The translations under genes were made by a program, and so were the position numbers. Below are positions 1 through 15,947 of a DNA stretch of 64,000 nt, piece by piece. The DNA lies in the NCBI GenBank assembly GCA_003640385.1, contig RCAB01000119.1, positions 1 through 64,000 on the forward strand, read 5' to 3'. The stretch's first letter is position 1, and each line of letters begins with the position of its first letter. The notes under the pieces were generated by a model. That model saw only the letters and a list, made by a program, of their open reading frames with translations, had not been told where the DNA came from and searched no databases. This stretch comes from Setaria digitata. Taxonomy: Eukaryota; Nematoda; Chromadorea; Rhabditida; Setariidae.

Positions 1-104
1 CATATCTCTATAATACGTGCAAATCTACATGATGCGTGGATGTATGTGCATATTTTTATAATACGTACAAATTTACATGACACGTGGATATGTATGTGTT
101 GTAT
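1..104. repeat. Tandem repeat, 48-bp period, at the window edge
   Basis: Two imperfect copies of an AT-rich unit starting TATAATACGT(G/A)CAAAT lie head to tail with a 48-base period, the first at about 9 and the second at about 57. The array may continue left of the window. Confidence 0.7.
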
Positions 105-1731
105 ATGCGCTCATGGAAATTCCAAGTCAGTGATCCTTTTCTATTTGTAGAATCTTCAGGTAAGATGTGTTACCGGTTTATGGGTGACAGTGAACATCGC
201 GCAAAAATGAATTCTGCATGAGCAGCACTAAACAACCAACGGTATCGTGAAAGGTTGCAGCAGCGGAGGTTTCAGATGAATAAAAGTTACATCAGGTATT
301 GATGTAACTTTTTTATTTCCAAAGGTGATTTTTGATTTTCGTAAATGACTTTTTTGGTTGGAGAATATCTGAATAAATCGTGTTTACCTCACTCCTGGAA
401 GATCCTTATGTAAATGGCATTACAAATCAAACTTGAGCTTTTGTGCTAAAGGCTTTGTGCTAAAGCCTTCTTCCTCTCCTTACAGATAGCTTTCACATCA
501 CTTTGAAGAACAGGTTTTACCAGCAAAGAATCGAAAAAGTGTATCAACTTATATACTCTTATCGTGAACAGAACTAAATATGGTAGAGTCATTCTTCAAT
601 CATCATTTGGTTTGACCCGACCACGTGTGTTGTCTTGGCTGTTGTTCGGTACAAAATATAAAGCGTATCATATAAGTTTTCTCTTGTACACTAAAGGAAA
701 AATGAAAAAGCTAGCTTATGAAGCCGGAAAGAATTTTGTTGCGCTCACCGGAAAGAATTTATATTCGGCAAAAAGGCTGCAATAAAGAAAATTCCCAATT
801 CAGTGCAATTAATTTTAAACCGGTTTCATTGCATTCCAGTAACTAACATACAAATATCTTTTTCATACATAGTTATAGGTTGATTCTTTTTCGTCCCATT
901 TAGAAATTTCCAACTCTGACAGTTTTGGACATTTGGGTTTGTTGAGACGATAATGCAGCGGTGGTGAAAATTTCCTTTAAAATTTCATTTTGTTCTGTTC
1001 CAAATAGTGAGGAAATCCTGATTGATAATGAACTTCACTTAATTATGATTTTAATAATAGTGATAAAGAGGCATCTGGAAATTTAGTGCTACTATTGAAC
1101 TCTATTCAATGAAGCTAAAAGTTGGCTTTATTGAGAAGTCTAAGTAGCTGTATATGATGACAATTATTTTGCCTCTCTCCTGTCACATCTAAATCCCAGT
1201 CACTATTTTCTAAGTACTGTTCGTCCTAAACTAAACTTTTCTATACAACAATAATCTTTACCCCTCCGTTGGGTTACATTTCTTTCTCTTCTTTATCGGA
1301 ACCCTTTTAATCTGCATTTCCACCAACCAAGCACTAATTTAACTGTTTGGAACACATACCCTAAAACAAACACACCAACAAATCTGATGTATAGGTATAC
1401 AAAGGCAAACAGATAGACAGACAGACGGACACACATACATATAGACTAAGATACATGGAGTGATCGATTTGAGTATCGATTTGTAAAACAATTTTCATTT
1501 CATTGGCATATGTGGATTCTCACCTACGGGTTTTCCGGTGATATTTCCTTATCAATTTTATTATATTTTAGAAATCGGATTCTGGACTGTTTTGCCAAAC
1601 TAAGAAGCCTGTTTGGAATTAAAATTAAATTCAAATAATCTGATGTTTTGAATAGCTGGAACATAATTTTGTAGCACCGAATTAGGATGATTTTAAACGA
1701 ACCAGTAGCAATAACAGACAATACAACAACA
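105..1731. other. 5' intergenic region, no gene recognised
   Basis: No reading frame here could be tied to a family. An open frame at about 564-785 (+) has no visible splice context, and short exon-like pieces around 160-300 are not convincing. A perfect stem-loop at 282-312 is listed separately. A run of CAGACAGACAGACGGACA-like repeats sits near 1410-1436. Confidence 0.5.
282..312. repeat. Perfect 13-bp stem-loop followed by T run
   Basis: Bases 282-294 (AAAAGTTACATCA) are the exact reverse complement of 300-312 and enclose the 5-base loop GGTAT. The right arm runs on into a T-rich stretch, so the shape resembles an intrinsic terminator. No function is assigned. Confidence 0.75.
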
Positions 1732-4294
<2,563 letters not shown>

Positions 4295-5434
4295 ATTAAG
4301 TCCGTTATATTTTTTCTTTCATAATTGGTATGCAGAGTTTTATTAGAAGCGCTTCATAATCACATATGTTTCTCAGATTAGAAGTGAGGTCCAAGAAACT
4401 CAGTAAATGAGAAGTTCACAGTTCAAAAAGTCTGAATTTTCTTTATTAATTAGAAAGAAAAAAGTTTGAAAGAGAAGTTGAGCTGTAGCCTAAAAATTTT
4501 CTTTTTATGCGCACCTCGAGAGGGATTGCACCCATACCATATTATTATGAATATATTTATCATTTATGCGTAATATTCACGTTTGAATTGGAACGTTGAA
4601 ATTTCACAGAGTCAGCTGCTGTGAAATTACATTTGTAGTTCAACGGAATTTATAACAGCGGAACTAAATTAGAATAAGAATCATTGATTGTGCGTCTATA
4701 GTATATGTCTTCAGATCAGAAATGTGATCCGTATATAACGAATCTTAGTTATACACATTGTTTAACTTCTTATGTATCATTAATATGTGCGTCGATTTAT
4801 ATCTTTGAAATTAGGGCTTCGAAAAAAAAAAAAAAAAAAAAAAAAACTCAAGGAATCCCTTGTGCGCAAGTTTTCTGTGATATTTAATTATTCATTTATT
4901 TTGTTTGTCTTTCATTATTTTTTTTTTTTTTTTTTAACAAGCTATCTGACCACACATTTTTCCTTTCAAAAAATAATTTTTAAATACTACTAGTGAAAAC
5001 TGTCGAATTTCGAAACGATATGTTTCGATCAGTTCCGCGGTGTTGGAGCAAGGATATGCTGTTGGAACTTTTATTTATTAACAACAAAGTTGTGTTATTT
5101 TAAGAAAATAATTGTGCAATTTTCGGAATATAATGGAAATTTAATAACTAGATGTCGTGTTTTCGCTCGATGAACAGTTTGGCATAGGATCTTTCGTACT
5201 GGAGGTATCATCAAATAACTGCAACAGTCATTCACAAATATTTCAAGTATTTTCGAAAACCTTGAATTTCATAAAGCGAGTTATTAGAACTTTAGTGAAA
5301 AAAGTTCTGAAAATGTGAAGAATCGTTAAACATACGTCAAAAATTTTTTAGTTTTAAGCTTTGTTCATATGGTTCGCTTTGATAGATTACTATCACGCCA
5401 ACAGACAGTCTGTTTTCACTTGATTTAAAATTAG
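4295..5434. other. Convergent intergenic region
   Basis: This is the 3' flank shared by the convergent kinase and ABCD genes. It holds an A tract at about 4823-4846 and T tracts near 4919-4936. No coding segment is seen. Confidence 0.6.
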
Positions 5435-8400
5435 TCAGTTTTTAATAAATGAAAGTTGGATATAAGTATATACCTCATTTTTATTTATATCACTAGTTGT
5501 TGTTAGGATTTTGGAATCCATCCGACATACCCGATATCTTCCTTGTCCATCGTATTGTAACAGATGAGTATGAAATTTCCTAAAATTGAATCGTTGGAAG
5601 TGACTCATGAATTTCCAAACGAAATACTTTTGGTAAAGATAGATTTTGTAAGTTCCATTTTCTTTTCGAAGTAATTCCTAACTTCATTCTCCTCCCTTTT
5701 CCCCATAAATTTTGAATCATAGATGAAGTGGAGATTGATACGTTCTTAGGAATTCTGGTATTGAGTCTTCGTCATATATTTTAAACCTTCTGCTATTAGT
5801 ATTACTTTACCAAAGGCTCGGTCGATGTGATACTGAGAGAAGGGTAAAACCGGCGTCTTTCATTGCCTGATAAATCAGTGCTTCGATATCTACTGATATC
5901 GCACTGGTACATTCATCCAGAAGGGCATATTTTGGTTGATGGTAGAAAATCCTTGCCAGACCAAGTCGTTGTTTTTCACCACCTGATAGAACATTGGTCC
6001 ATTCACGTTCGCTCTCAAAACCTACAGATTCGTTCCATTTTAGAGATAAAAGTTGGGCGAACTATTTCTTCTCTGCTTTCCTTGAGAATTTGATTTTTTA
6101 ATCTCTTTGCCCTTATTATTGAATTTCTTTATTATTCCAAAATATATAAATATATTTTCAAAATAACCGAGTTACTGGAAGGAATTTCGATAACAGTAAC
6201 TATACAAACCTCCTTCACGTTCCACTATGTGACTCAAATGTACCGTTTTTAAAATTTCGATCAATTCACTGTCTGTGGTGCCCTTTCTTCGCATATCGAT
6301 TAAAGTGTCCGGATAAATTATCTGTTTAAATTCCCGGTTATATATAAATAAAATTTGGTTAAAAACAATTGTACAGTAATAATAACAGAGCAAAAGAATA
6401 GACGAATGATTGAATGTTAGCATCAATAACCAAAGAATCAGTGTTAATCATTGTGATTTAATGTAATCATATGGAATGATGTATAAATTAAATTGAAGTT
6501 GAGTTTCAGTTAAAAAATACTTCTAGATTCGAATATCCACCCTGCTAACATCAGCTCTGTGCCATCTCTTTTTTTTTCTTTGTAATTGAATGGATGGATC
6601 AGTGGCAACTTACTTCATATATTCAGTATCGGAAATAATTTTCGAACATTCCGGATAGGAGATAAGAGCTCTCTGATTAAAAAAAGAAAAAAAAAGACAA
6701 ATATCACTTACCAACCTGTTCTCTTAAATTTCCAAAGGTCATATACGGTCGCTGCGGCAAATAATACATTTCCGTCTTCGGCGGTAATTCTAGTCGCCCA
6801 CGATGTACTGGCCATAAGCCACCGAGGATTCGAAATAACGAGCTTTTACCACAACCATTTGGCCCAGTGATAAATAAATGCATGCCAGTATGGATCTATT
6901 AGTCGTTTACATCAAGAGAGAAGTAAGGCGTACAACTTCAAAATAATTTCCAAATTTATGAAAATGCAGCTAACCTGAGCTTCAGTAACATTCTTTTTCT
7001 CCTTTGCTTTCTCAACAGAAAGCATAATTTTCAGTTAGGAAACTTATTCAGGTAAAATTCTCTTCTTCGCCATCTTTTATAAGATTTCTTGTCCTTTATC
7101 TTTCGAGCAACTAAATGCATTGCAAACAGGCTAGCTAACTTCTGAGTGTATTCGTAAAATATGCATCGAAGAAACTCGAGAACCAGTAAGACGACATACA
7201 GGTCGATTCTGAATATTTGTTACAAACCTCAATATTGAAGTTGTTGACAATGACATTACCAGCTGGAGTTATAATAGGTACATTACATAATTTTACAACG
7301 CCATTTGTCTGGAGAATTTGACCTGGAATTTTTCGGAATCTATTATTATATAATTATGGCAGTTCGTGATGTTTAGGAGCCTGATGACTTCACTTCGTTA
7401 TGTCTTATTTGACGCATGAGAAGCAATTACCACGTATTTCAGGAGCATCAGACTGTTCCATTCTTCCATTAGTAGTTTCCAGAGTTGTTCGAGTGAATTT
7501 TTGTTGTTTTACATCTTCAAAAACTTTGAACATTTGATAAACACGTGAAGTATATCCAGATAGTTCGATCACCTTGAAATATAAAATATTCCCGACTGCG
7601 AAAAAGAAAAACGAAAAAAGAAAAACGAGTTTCCATAAAACAACCTGCATAAAACTTACAAATTTACAAGATATTTTTCACATTCCTCACGCAATCTTTT
7701 GTAGCATTTCTTCATGGTGTTTAACAAATTTGCAAAATGATCTTCATGCTCTTCATAATAAATTTTTGTTATCTCTATGATTTTAAACAGAGATTAAGAA
7801 AACTTCTTTATAGGAAGACATCAATCTTTCAGCTGCATTTGCTACAACACTCATCAAATTTCTTGCAGTCATAAAAGTTCCTGTTCGGTCGCCAACTTTT
7901 ATTTCTGCTGAAATCCAGAAAATTGGTGAAGAATGACGATCAGAATGGCCTCTTTATTTTTACTTTACATAAAATAGAATTAAAACTGCCATTCTTAAAA
8001 ATTTGTATTGTACCATTTCTTTTAAACTATTTCAATGAAAGTAGATACAATAATGAGTAAGAAAAAATGAATAATAATTTATTATTGCAAACTTACATGA
8101 TGCCGTGGTAGTTTTCGCTGTGAAAATTGGCAAAGCAATCATAATCATACCCGTAGCTGTCCACGTATATTTTAGTAAGTATTGTTCTGCCATGATATAC
8201 AGTATTTTCTTTCGACAAATTAAGTATGCATGACGTTGAATGTTATCAAAGGCTTTTAGAAGGCAAATTTTTTCAGTCTGAAAATGCTGGGAAATTGGCT
8301 GACTTGACTGGAATGGGATTTAATAACTTCATATATTTGTAGCTGAGCAATGGGAGCTAATTTTTCAGCATTTTGATATTCTAAATTAATTCTCAGCCAA

Positions 8401-8648
8401 GGAAAGATTAGGAGCAATATGATAGAATAAGAAATATTTCAACCTATGAAATGTTCTTTTTTTACTTACCTCATGACCTCTATAAAGTGCAACTTCTTCG
8501 GAATTCGAAATGAGACGTGAATGTAAAAAACGCAATGACCCTTTCTTCTTTGACTCTTCAGAAAGCAATTCGCTAAAGCTGTAATAAAGGAGCAAAATTA
8601 TGGAGCTAATGAAAAGCAATCAGTATTAAAAATATCTCTTGAAAATAA

Positions 8649-8684
<36 letters not shown>

Positions 8685-10699
8685 GAAAAAGAAATCATCT
8701 AAAATGATCACTTGGGGGAAATATATCGCAGTAATCCGGCGGTACTTATCAAAACGCTTGAACCCATGAAAAGCAGTGGAAGTACACCTGAACTTAGTTT
8801 TGCTCTCTTAGATTTGTGGATCAAAGTTAACCTGAAATTATATTGTTGCTTAAAAAAAAGAAAAAAAGCTACTGAAATTGTATTGTTATTCTGAGTTATT
8901 TTTAAATAGACAAATAATGGTGAACTTTTGGAAAGTGTAGTTAGGAGCAATTCAAAGTTTTCAAACATTTTTTAAAATTCTAAAATGTTAGATATGTGGA
9001 AAAGAAGAGCTACAAAGATACCCAATTAAAGCAATGTCGAAAACTGGTTTAAGGATAAGAGAGAAAAGACGTGAAGTAGTTTGACAAAATGCCATAATAT
9101 CATCTGTCAAACACTGATCAACATTTCTTAGTCGTCCATCTAAGCTATTTACTTTATAATATGTACAGTCCTGAAAGTTTGTGCTATATTTTTCTAAAAA
9201 AAAGGAAAAAAATTTAAATGCTTGAATATTGTAATTTAAGACTCTTAAATGGAAAAGGAAAGAAATTTTGGAAAGTCTGATCAAAATTAATTTGAAATTC
9301 TGAGATATCAATCAAATAGCTTTTATTTTATCATCGGAAAAAAAATCTTAGCAGAACTGAAATTTGAGATTTAAAAATTGAGATTCCTTCGCTTACTGAA
9401 TTTCTTTTTTTTTCTTTCTTTTTTGTTTTTAATGAAAAGTCCTATCTAAGACAAACCGATAAATATTTATTGTATGCGTATTGAGTCAGACGAGCTCGAA
9501 ATGCAATAGCAACATAATCTTCCATGGCCCTAAAAGTGATCATTCAAAAATTTATTTGCTAATTTAGAATAGAATTAAGCATGATGTTTTGTATTTTGAT
9601 TTGAAGCATAATAAAATTTTATATTAAAAATGTAACGAAAAGAAGACTAATTTTTTGAACTGGTAAAAACTGGTTAACTGAGATTGAGATCAATCAAGCA
9701 TTGTCTCCATATTTTAACAAAAAAACAAATAAAATTTCAGTAAAACATAATACAATTTTCATATTAAAAAAGAAAAAAAGAAAGGTCAATAGATTTTGAT
9801 AATCAGTGATTGAGATTTTAAGCAAACAAGAACGAAAAGAAAAAAAAAAGGAACGAAATGATAAGATACTTAATCATGCTGTTGATAAATGTGGCAGGTA
9901 ATGCGATGGTAAACCATTTAATAAGATGTTGAATAAATGCAAATGGTTGTTTTTCAACGATTGTTTTGATCAAATATCCTTCCAGGGATGCTATATAAAT
10001 GGATAGGAATGTTCGTGATAACAATACAACAGTGTAGAGTGCTAAAATTTATTGAAGCATGAATTTCATTGTTATTAAACAATTTTTTTTTTCACTTTTA
10101 AAAAATTGATCAATAATAAATTTTTATTGACAAGGACGAAATGATAATAATGGATAAAATGAAATCATACGATCAATTGGGAATAAAAACACATAAAAAC
10201 ATACCAACAAGCCATGTTTCTTTGCAATTGGAACGTGGAATGATAATTTTCAGCAAAAAGTAAAGTTGATTTAGAAATAATTCATTTGTAATTTTACGCC
10301 GTTTGGGTAAATTCCAATTTTGCACTTTTTTTGCTTTCAAACTTGTCAGTAATGGAACTGCAATAAAATTAACCTTTCTAACTTAAAATACAAATTTTAG
10401 TTAAACTAATCAAGCCATCACGGGCTTTTATGCAATTATACATACTGTTAAGTCATATTGCTTTGTTGAGAATATTCTTCTGATATTCAATATGAAGCAA
10501 CGATAACTGCAAATACAGCGCTTTTCCTGGAGAAACTTGAAGAGAAAATAAAGCATAAAAATAATGATGTACCTGTTCTCCGGATAACACTTATAAATAG
10601 AGCAGCAGAAAGAACTGAAACAATTGTAGTAGCACCGTAAAACAAATGACTCATTGAAAAATTTGCAGAATATTGCTGAAATTTCGATAAAGCAGCCAT
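5435..10699 (-). CDS. pmp-4: Peroxisomal ABCD half-transporter (ABCD1/ALDP type)
   Basis: This half-size ABC transporter is expected in the peroxisomal membrane, importing very-long-chain fatty acyl-CoA for beta-oxidation as a dimer. Fifteen exons join in phase: 10573-10699, 10205-10357, 9870-10041, 9457-9529, 9022-9170, 8712-8831, 8470-8578, 8097-8277, 7804-7907, 7431-7572, 7228-7322, 6716-6895, 6210-6321, 5811-6021, 5435-5579, giving about 690 residues. The transmembrane half carries the family signatures SRTFLS, DGRLRN, and [12 protein letters not shown] at 290-301 (the EAA-like loop). The nucleotide-binding half has Walker A GPNGCGKS (486-493), signature LSGGEKQR (584-591), Walker B ALLDE (605-609) and the switch histidine (638, SVSHRP). 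All catalytic elements are intact. The C-terminal tail is shorter and unlike human ABCD1. Alignment spacing against human ABCD1 decided most splice sites. ABCD1/2 type is clearer than ABCD3/4. Confidence 0.93.
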
Positions 10700-11215
10700 A
10701 TTGGGATATGTTTTTTGCTGTACAAGCCAGGATAATCACGATAATAATGATATGATCCAGTACAACATTATCCTGCAACAACGATCCTGAATAATTTTGG
10801 AGTTTTTTTTTTTTTGAACTATACGACTGAAATGCTTTTTTTTTTGAACACTAAATTCTAATTATCTATTCAATTGTAAAAATTTTAAAACCATACAGGT
10901 TAGATAAATGAAGGACAAAAAAAAAAATTAGAAGAAAAAAGTTAAATTAGAAAAATCATGGATGAAAGAAAAGTGTAAAGTAGTGTAATATAAAAACTGA
11001 AAATTTCACAGGTAAGTAACACTATTTGGAAACAATGAAAAGTTTTAGATATAAAAAGAAAGTATTCCTCACTAATTCTTTTTCCTCTTTTTTTCAGCTG
11101 AAAGTTTTCTAAAAAAAAAAAATTTATTTATGATAAGAAATGAAATAAAACATGATAAATTTTGATGTAAGAGAGGAATATATAGCAAGAGCTGGTAAAA
11201 ATTTCAACGATGGCA

Positions 11216-11273
11216 AAAAATACGTATATATTCCAAATATATATATGTATATTTGGAATATATACGTATTTTT
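11216..11273. repeat. Perfect 26-bp inverted repeat, 6-base loop
   Basis: The arm at 11216-11241 is the exact reverse complement of 11248-11273; both contain TACGTATATATTCCAAAT or its complement. The loop is TATATG. It should be able to extrude as a cruciform. Confidence 0.9.
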
Positions 11274-11299
11274 CTGTTTCTATATAAATACAGAAACAG

Positions 11300-11302
<3 letters not shown>
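11271..11302. repeat. Second inverted repeat, 11-bp arms
   Basis: TTTCTGTTTCT at 11271-11281 pairs with AGAAACAGAAA at 11292-11302 around a 10-base AT loop. It directly abuts the 26-bp palindrome and leads into the TA tract. Confidence 0.85.
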
Positions 11303-11344
<42 letters not shown>

Positions 11345-11389
11345 TATATAATATATATATATTTTTATATTTATATATATATATATATT

Positions 11390-11421
<32 letters not shown>
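11301..11421. repeat. TA dinucleotide tract
   Basis: About 120 bases are almost pure TA, with a few TTTA and AAAT interruptions, and the tract ends in AAACAG. Translations across it are only I/Y repeats. Confidence 0.9.
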
Positions 11422-11423
<2 letters not shown>

Positions 11424-14400
11424 AACAGAAAAGAAGACAGGTACAATATAATAGAAGAAAACAAGTTTGATAAGCCTTCATCAACGCGAGGGCACTCTTC
11501 GCTCATTTCAAAATAATTTTTTTTCCTGCCAACATTGATATAATGCTATTTCTCTTCAAGGTAATCACTAGAAAAAGCATATCAACAAATTATGCTTGTT
11601 GAATTTCCTCGTCAAAATGATAAGTCAAACATTCCAGTCCCGAATAATCAATTGATATGATGTTAATGACGATGATGATGATAGCGATGATAATGATAAT
11701 GGTACTAATAATACTAGTATATTATGTAGATTAATAAAGATTAGAAAATATTTCGACTAAATTGACACCAACGATAGATAGATAATGTAGACAATGATAT
11801 ATGGGTGTAAAAATTTGGTAAAATTTTTATTTTCCCACTCATATCAAATATTCTCATCGATTTCTGCTGATTTTATCATATTTTCTCAAACATTATGAAT
11901 GCCATTTTCATTCTTGAAACACACTAAATAATTTCAAATTTTGATTTGAAACTTCTAGTTCAACTTATTCTACTAATTTTAGTTAAAGTGTGAAATAAAA
12001 TTTTTCAAACTACTTTTTTATGTCGTTTTTCGTAATCCTCTCTCTCTGATCAAAATATAGATAAGTGTCTTACCAGGTAAACAACGAAACAGTTTTCACT
12101 GAGCTTCTAGTCCATACTGAGCTATGATATAATGTAGCTGTTATATACGCTATTGCAATATACATCAGAACACCTGAAGACCTGTTTTATTCATAGTTGT
12201 TTTTCTAAAAGATTTGCGTCGAATACTAACCAAAAAAAAATTGACGTCTTTGCGTATTTCTAGCTGCTTTTTTCTTTATTATTATTGATTCAAAATTTCT
12301 TCACATATGAATTGGAAAGGAACTTCTGAAAAATCGAATTTGATACATAACCGCTTGAATTCTTCTCCTTAAAAAAGAGAGTTTAAATTAAATTTTAGTA
12401 GAAATCTGGCTCAGAAAATTTTTCAGTCTAGAGGGACTTTCGGTGAACTTGATTTGTTTTGGTTGACAAAATCAGATGATGGATAATTTTCCAATTAATC
12501 GCTGTATGTTTTATCTGCTTAAAATTCGTGACACTAATTTATCAGGCATACAAAAATAAAAAAAAAAAAAAAGAAATCTGGACGATATAGATTATCGTTG
12601 TAAAAATGAGCAGTATTATTTCAAAAATTTCTGAGATAAGGCATAAATTAGAAGTGTTAATTGCATTTTAAAATGCAAAATATAAAGAAGACACAAGCAC
12701 TGAAAAAAATTTTCCGGCTATAAATAGTTTCCAGCAGCAATAACGGAATATCTAAATTCCGATCAATCACAGAATGTTTGATGATTTGATCGAAGTTTTT
12801 CTGAAATAAAATTTCTTTTTGAAGTTAAACAAAACTTTGACGTTGCCTATTGCATGTTGTAATAAATCAAGGTAACTATATCAATTATCAAATCAACTCA
12901 TGTAGTAGCTTATTATGGAGTTCCTGAAGGGAAAGATGGGGTCATTCATTAAATTCACAAAATTAACGTAATTTAAAAGTTGTGCGTCACCATTTGCCTT
13001 CTAAAATAAAGGGTCCAATTTTTCACTTGATGTGTCAATTTCCTCGAAGATTAAGTGTTGAGATTTAGGCATTCAAAAAATGTTTAAGTAAAACTCTTGA
13101 TTAGCAGTTTGATAAAATCAGATGAAATACTTTGACATTATAAGAGGTAACTTTTGTAGAAGGTAATTTCTTACTTAGTACAATTCCTTTTACTACAGTG
13201 TTACAAAGCTGTCTTTTTATATCAGTTGCTTACTTTTACCCTTTCAAACGTGATTAAACTTTGAATAAGTATTACTTTTTTCTTTATTAACACTTTCGAA
13301 CACTTACTTTCTTTTACGTTTCACTGATCATTGGTTTTTGAAAATCAAATTACCAAAATTCATGCATAATTTGTGAAGTGTATCTTTGTGACAGATTTTT
13401 CATAACTGTTTATTCGCAGAATCCCCGTAATTTCGAATTTTCACCGCGCATACATTAAGCTTTGAAATTTGGAAATTACAAATTTTTAAAACACGACAAA
13501 GAAGAATTTAAATATACCAGATCAGATTAACAACGTCCAATTGTGTTTTGAATCATTAAGAAATTATATTTATCAGTACTATCTTATTGTCAATTTCTCA
13601 TATTCATTCGATTTGAAATAATTCATTATTCCGATTAAGTATTCTTTTAACCTAAAATTTTTTTATGCAAAAGAGAAGGAATAAAAATAAAAATTCTCTC
13701 AAAATCTGATTGCCAATCACCAATCAGTTAATTATATCCAAAAAAAAAAAAGACTTCTAATATAAATATTGAAAAATTTATTAGCTTTTGTCCGTCTGAT
13801 TCCTTAACTAATCTGTATCCATAAGTATAAAAAATATAGCTGCTTGAAAATTGTGTCATTACAATCAAAAGGTTTCTTCCAAAATTAAAATAAAGATAGT
13901 TTCAAATTCGTGTATAGCTGGCTCTTTTCTTTGCTAGAAATTAATGAGGTATATTTGTTAAATAATTCCAATCAATCTTGATAATTAACTCATTCTGTTG
14001 TGAAATATCCAACAGCATCTAAAAATTTCAGAAAACCCTAGAACCAAATGAAACAGAATAATATGACTGTAGAAACTAACCTAAGCATTTTCATATGGGT
14101 ACTATCAGATTTCTTGATTGTTTTAGTATCGATGATTTCGCAGAATTGCAATGGCAATGTTTTAGAATTTTAGAACTTCAATAAGTATAATGTGCCCGAA
14201 ACTTTCTTCAGTCCTTAGATTTCGGTAAATTTCTTATTTGTCAACTCTTTAAAGTTGTAAATCAATTTGTTACTGTTTGAAAATTGTATCAGATTCCAAA
14301 TAAATCACATTCTAACTGATTTTTGATAAATTAATGGCTATACTAAATCTATCATTTCACATACAAAAAAAAGGAACAAAAAAGCAGACAACATGTCATT

Positions 14401-15876
14401 TTGATGAAAACAAATATGATTGGAGTTGACGCGGACTAAGATTACTTTACAGTCGTTAACAATATGTCCTTTATTTAAAATTTATCAATTGAATTCAAAA
14501 GTTTCAAATTTTTGAGTTCTACCTCAACCTAAAAAGTCTATTTTTTTTAAAAATAATTTAACGATGGATAGTAGTGTATGTTTTTATGCGAAATGATTAT
14601 GACACTCTCTTCCCTAAACTGCTAAACAAACCAACAATACATGGTAAATGTTCAGCTTTTTAGGTGAAAGACCAATTCAGAATCATCATCAATATTCAAA
14701 AGATTATTTTTAATGTCTCTAGAACAATTCAAATTTTCTCTTAGTTTCTTCTTCCTTTTTTTCTCTCTCTTTTTTTTTTTTTCTCCTTTTTTTATTTTTT
14801 TGATTCATCATTTTTCACAGCACTCAACATATTCCTTCACATTTCATACCAGCATTTCCCTTCGTCAGAGTCAGTTTTACCTTCACCGGAGTTCGTACAA
14901 AATGTTTGATTTTGGCGGTGTAATTTCTCATTTAAGATCCCATTAATAGATATTTTAAATGGACTTGACAGTAATAATTCGTGAGAACTAATCTTCAACA
15001 TATCAGTTCCTCATTTTGTATCCCTCTTGGTGAAAATTGCAAGTAGAATATAGTCACTTCCTACCAGTTGATCAGTTACTTTGCAGCCACCAAAAATCAG
15101 AATTTGAAAAAATTTAAAGTTGTGCCGTGGTTTAAATTTTCAAATCACTTAACACTTGCAATTGTTTTCAGATTTTCTAACTTCAAGTAGAAATAAAAAT
15201 GATTTTCCCGAAAAATTAGTAAAAAAAAAAACTTTTTTCATTATATTCGCTAATATTTAGTTGCGCATACATCAAATTGGATAGTAACGAGTTTGTTTTT
15301 CTACTGCAAAACATATTTTCGAGCAAAAATTATTGTTTGCAATCAAATCATCTAAAATTTTTCTTTTTTTCCTAAAATTCCCCTAATGTAAGTGAAATAT
15401 AGGTAAATAATTTAGGAGATAAGTCAAAAGCTTGTTAAGCGCTCCTTTTCTATTTCTGCTTGCCATTTTCTAAAAAATATTTCTGTTCGTTTTAAATCAG
15501 GAATTTAAAAATTTCTTGTCTTTTCCTTGCAATGTTTTTTTTCCATAAAATTTAAACTGGTAAAGGTCAAGGTTTGTAATAAGATTATAAAATTGCATGC
15601 ACAAACAATTAATAGCTAAGATGTGTATTCATCTACAACTATTAAGATTATTTGTGGCATTTTTTAAATTACTGGATTTATAGTCTAATATGTCACATAT
15701 CAGAAGGTTGATAGAGTGATATCATAAGCAGCATCATCGATCCCTCCGAAGCCAATATTTGACGAAGATGATTTTTATGCAAATTAGATGGTTTTCCCAC
15801 TTAACAGAATTTGTTACTTCACTTATAAAACAGCAAATGAAAACTTTTCACATGGTTGTTGGACAACGAATTACTG

Positions 15877-15913
<37 letters not shown>

Positions 15914-15947
15914 GTCTAATTTGTGTGATTTCTGTAATTTTTTCTAG

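Larger units (their letters stand above)
10700..15947. other. Long AT-rich intergenic region
   Basis: About 5 kb without a recognisable gene. It contains the 11.2-11.4 kb palindrome and TA tract (listed separately), many A or T runs of 10 or more bases, and a short TA microsatellite at 15877-15910. Short open frames at 11204-11506 and 14713-14946 are low-complexity or lack splice support. Confidence 0.55.

Noticed and set aside
6970..7010. Possible 36-base extra exon in the ABCD gene encoding [12 protein letters not shown]
   Set aside because: It keeps frame, but its acceptor (TTCTGTTGAG) is poor and skipping it gives exactly the spacing of human ABCD1 before Walker A.
11204..11506. Overlapping open frames of about 90-100 codons on both strands
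   Set aside because: They are translations of the TA tract and palindrome (I/Y repeats) and have no coding character.
14713..14946. Frame with poly-Phe/Ser start and MFDFGGVISHL end
   Set aside because: Mostly a T-rich low-complexity run; no supporting splice sites or homolog.
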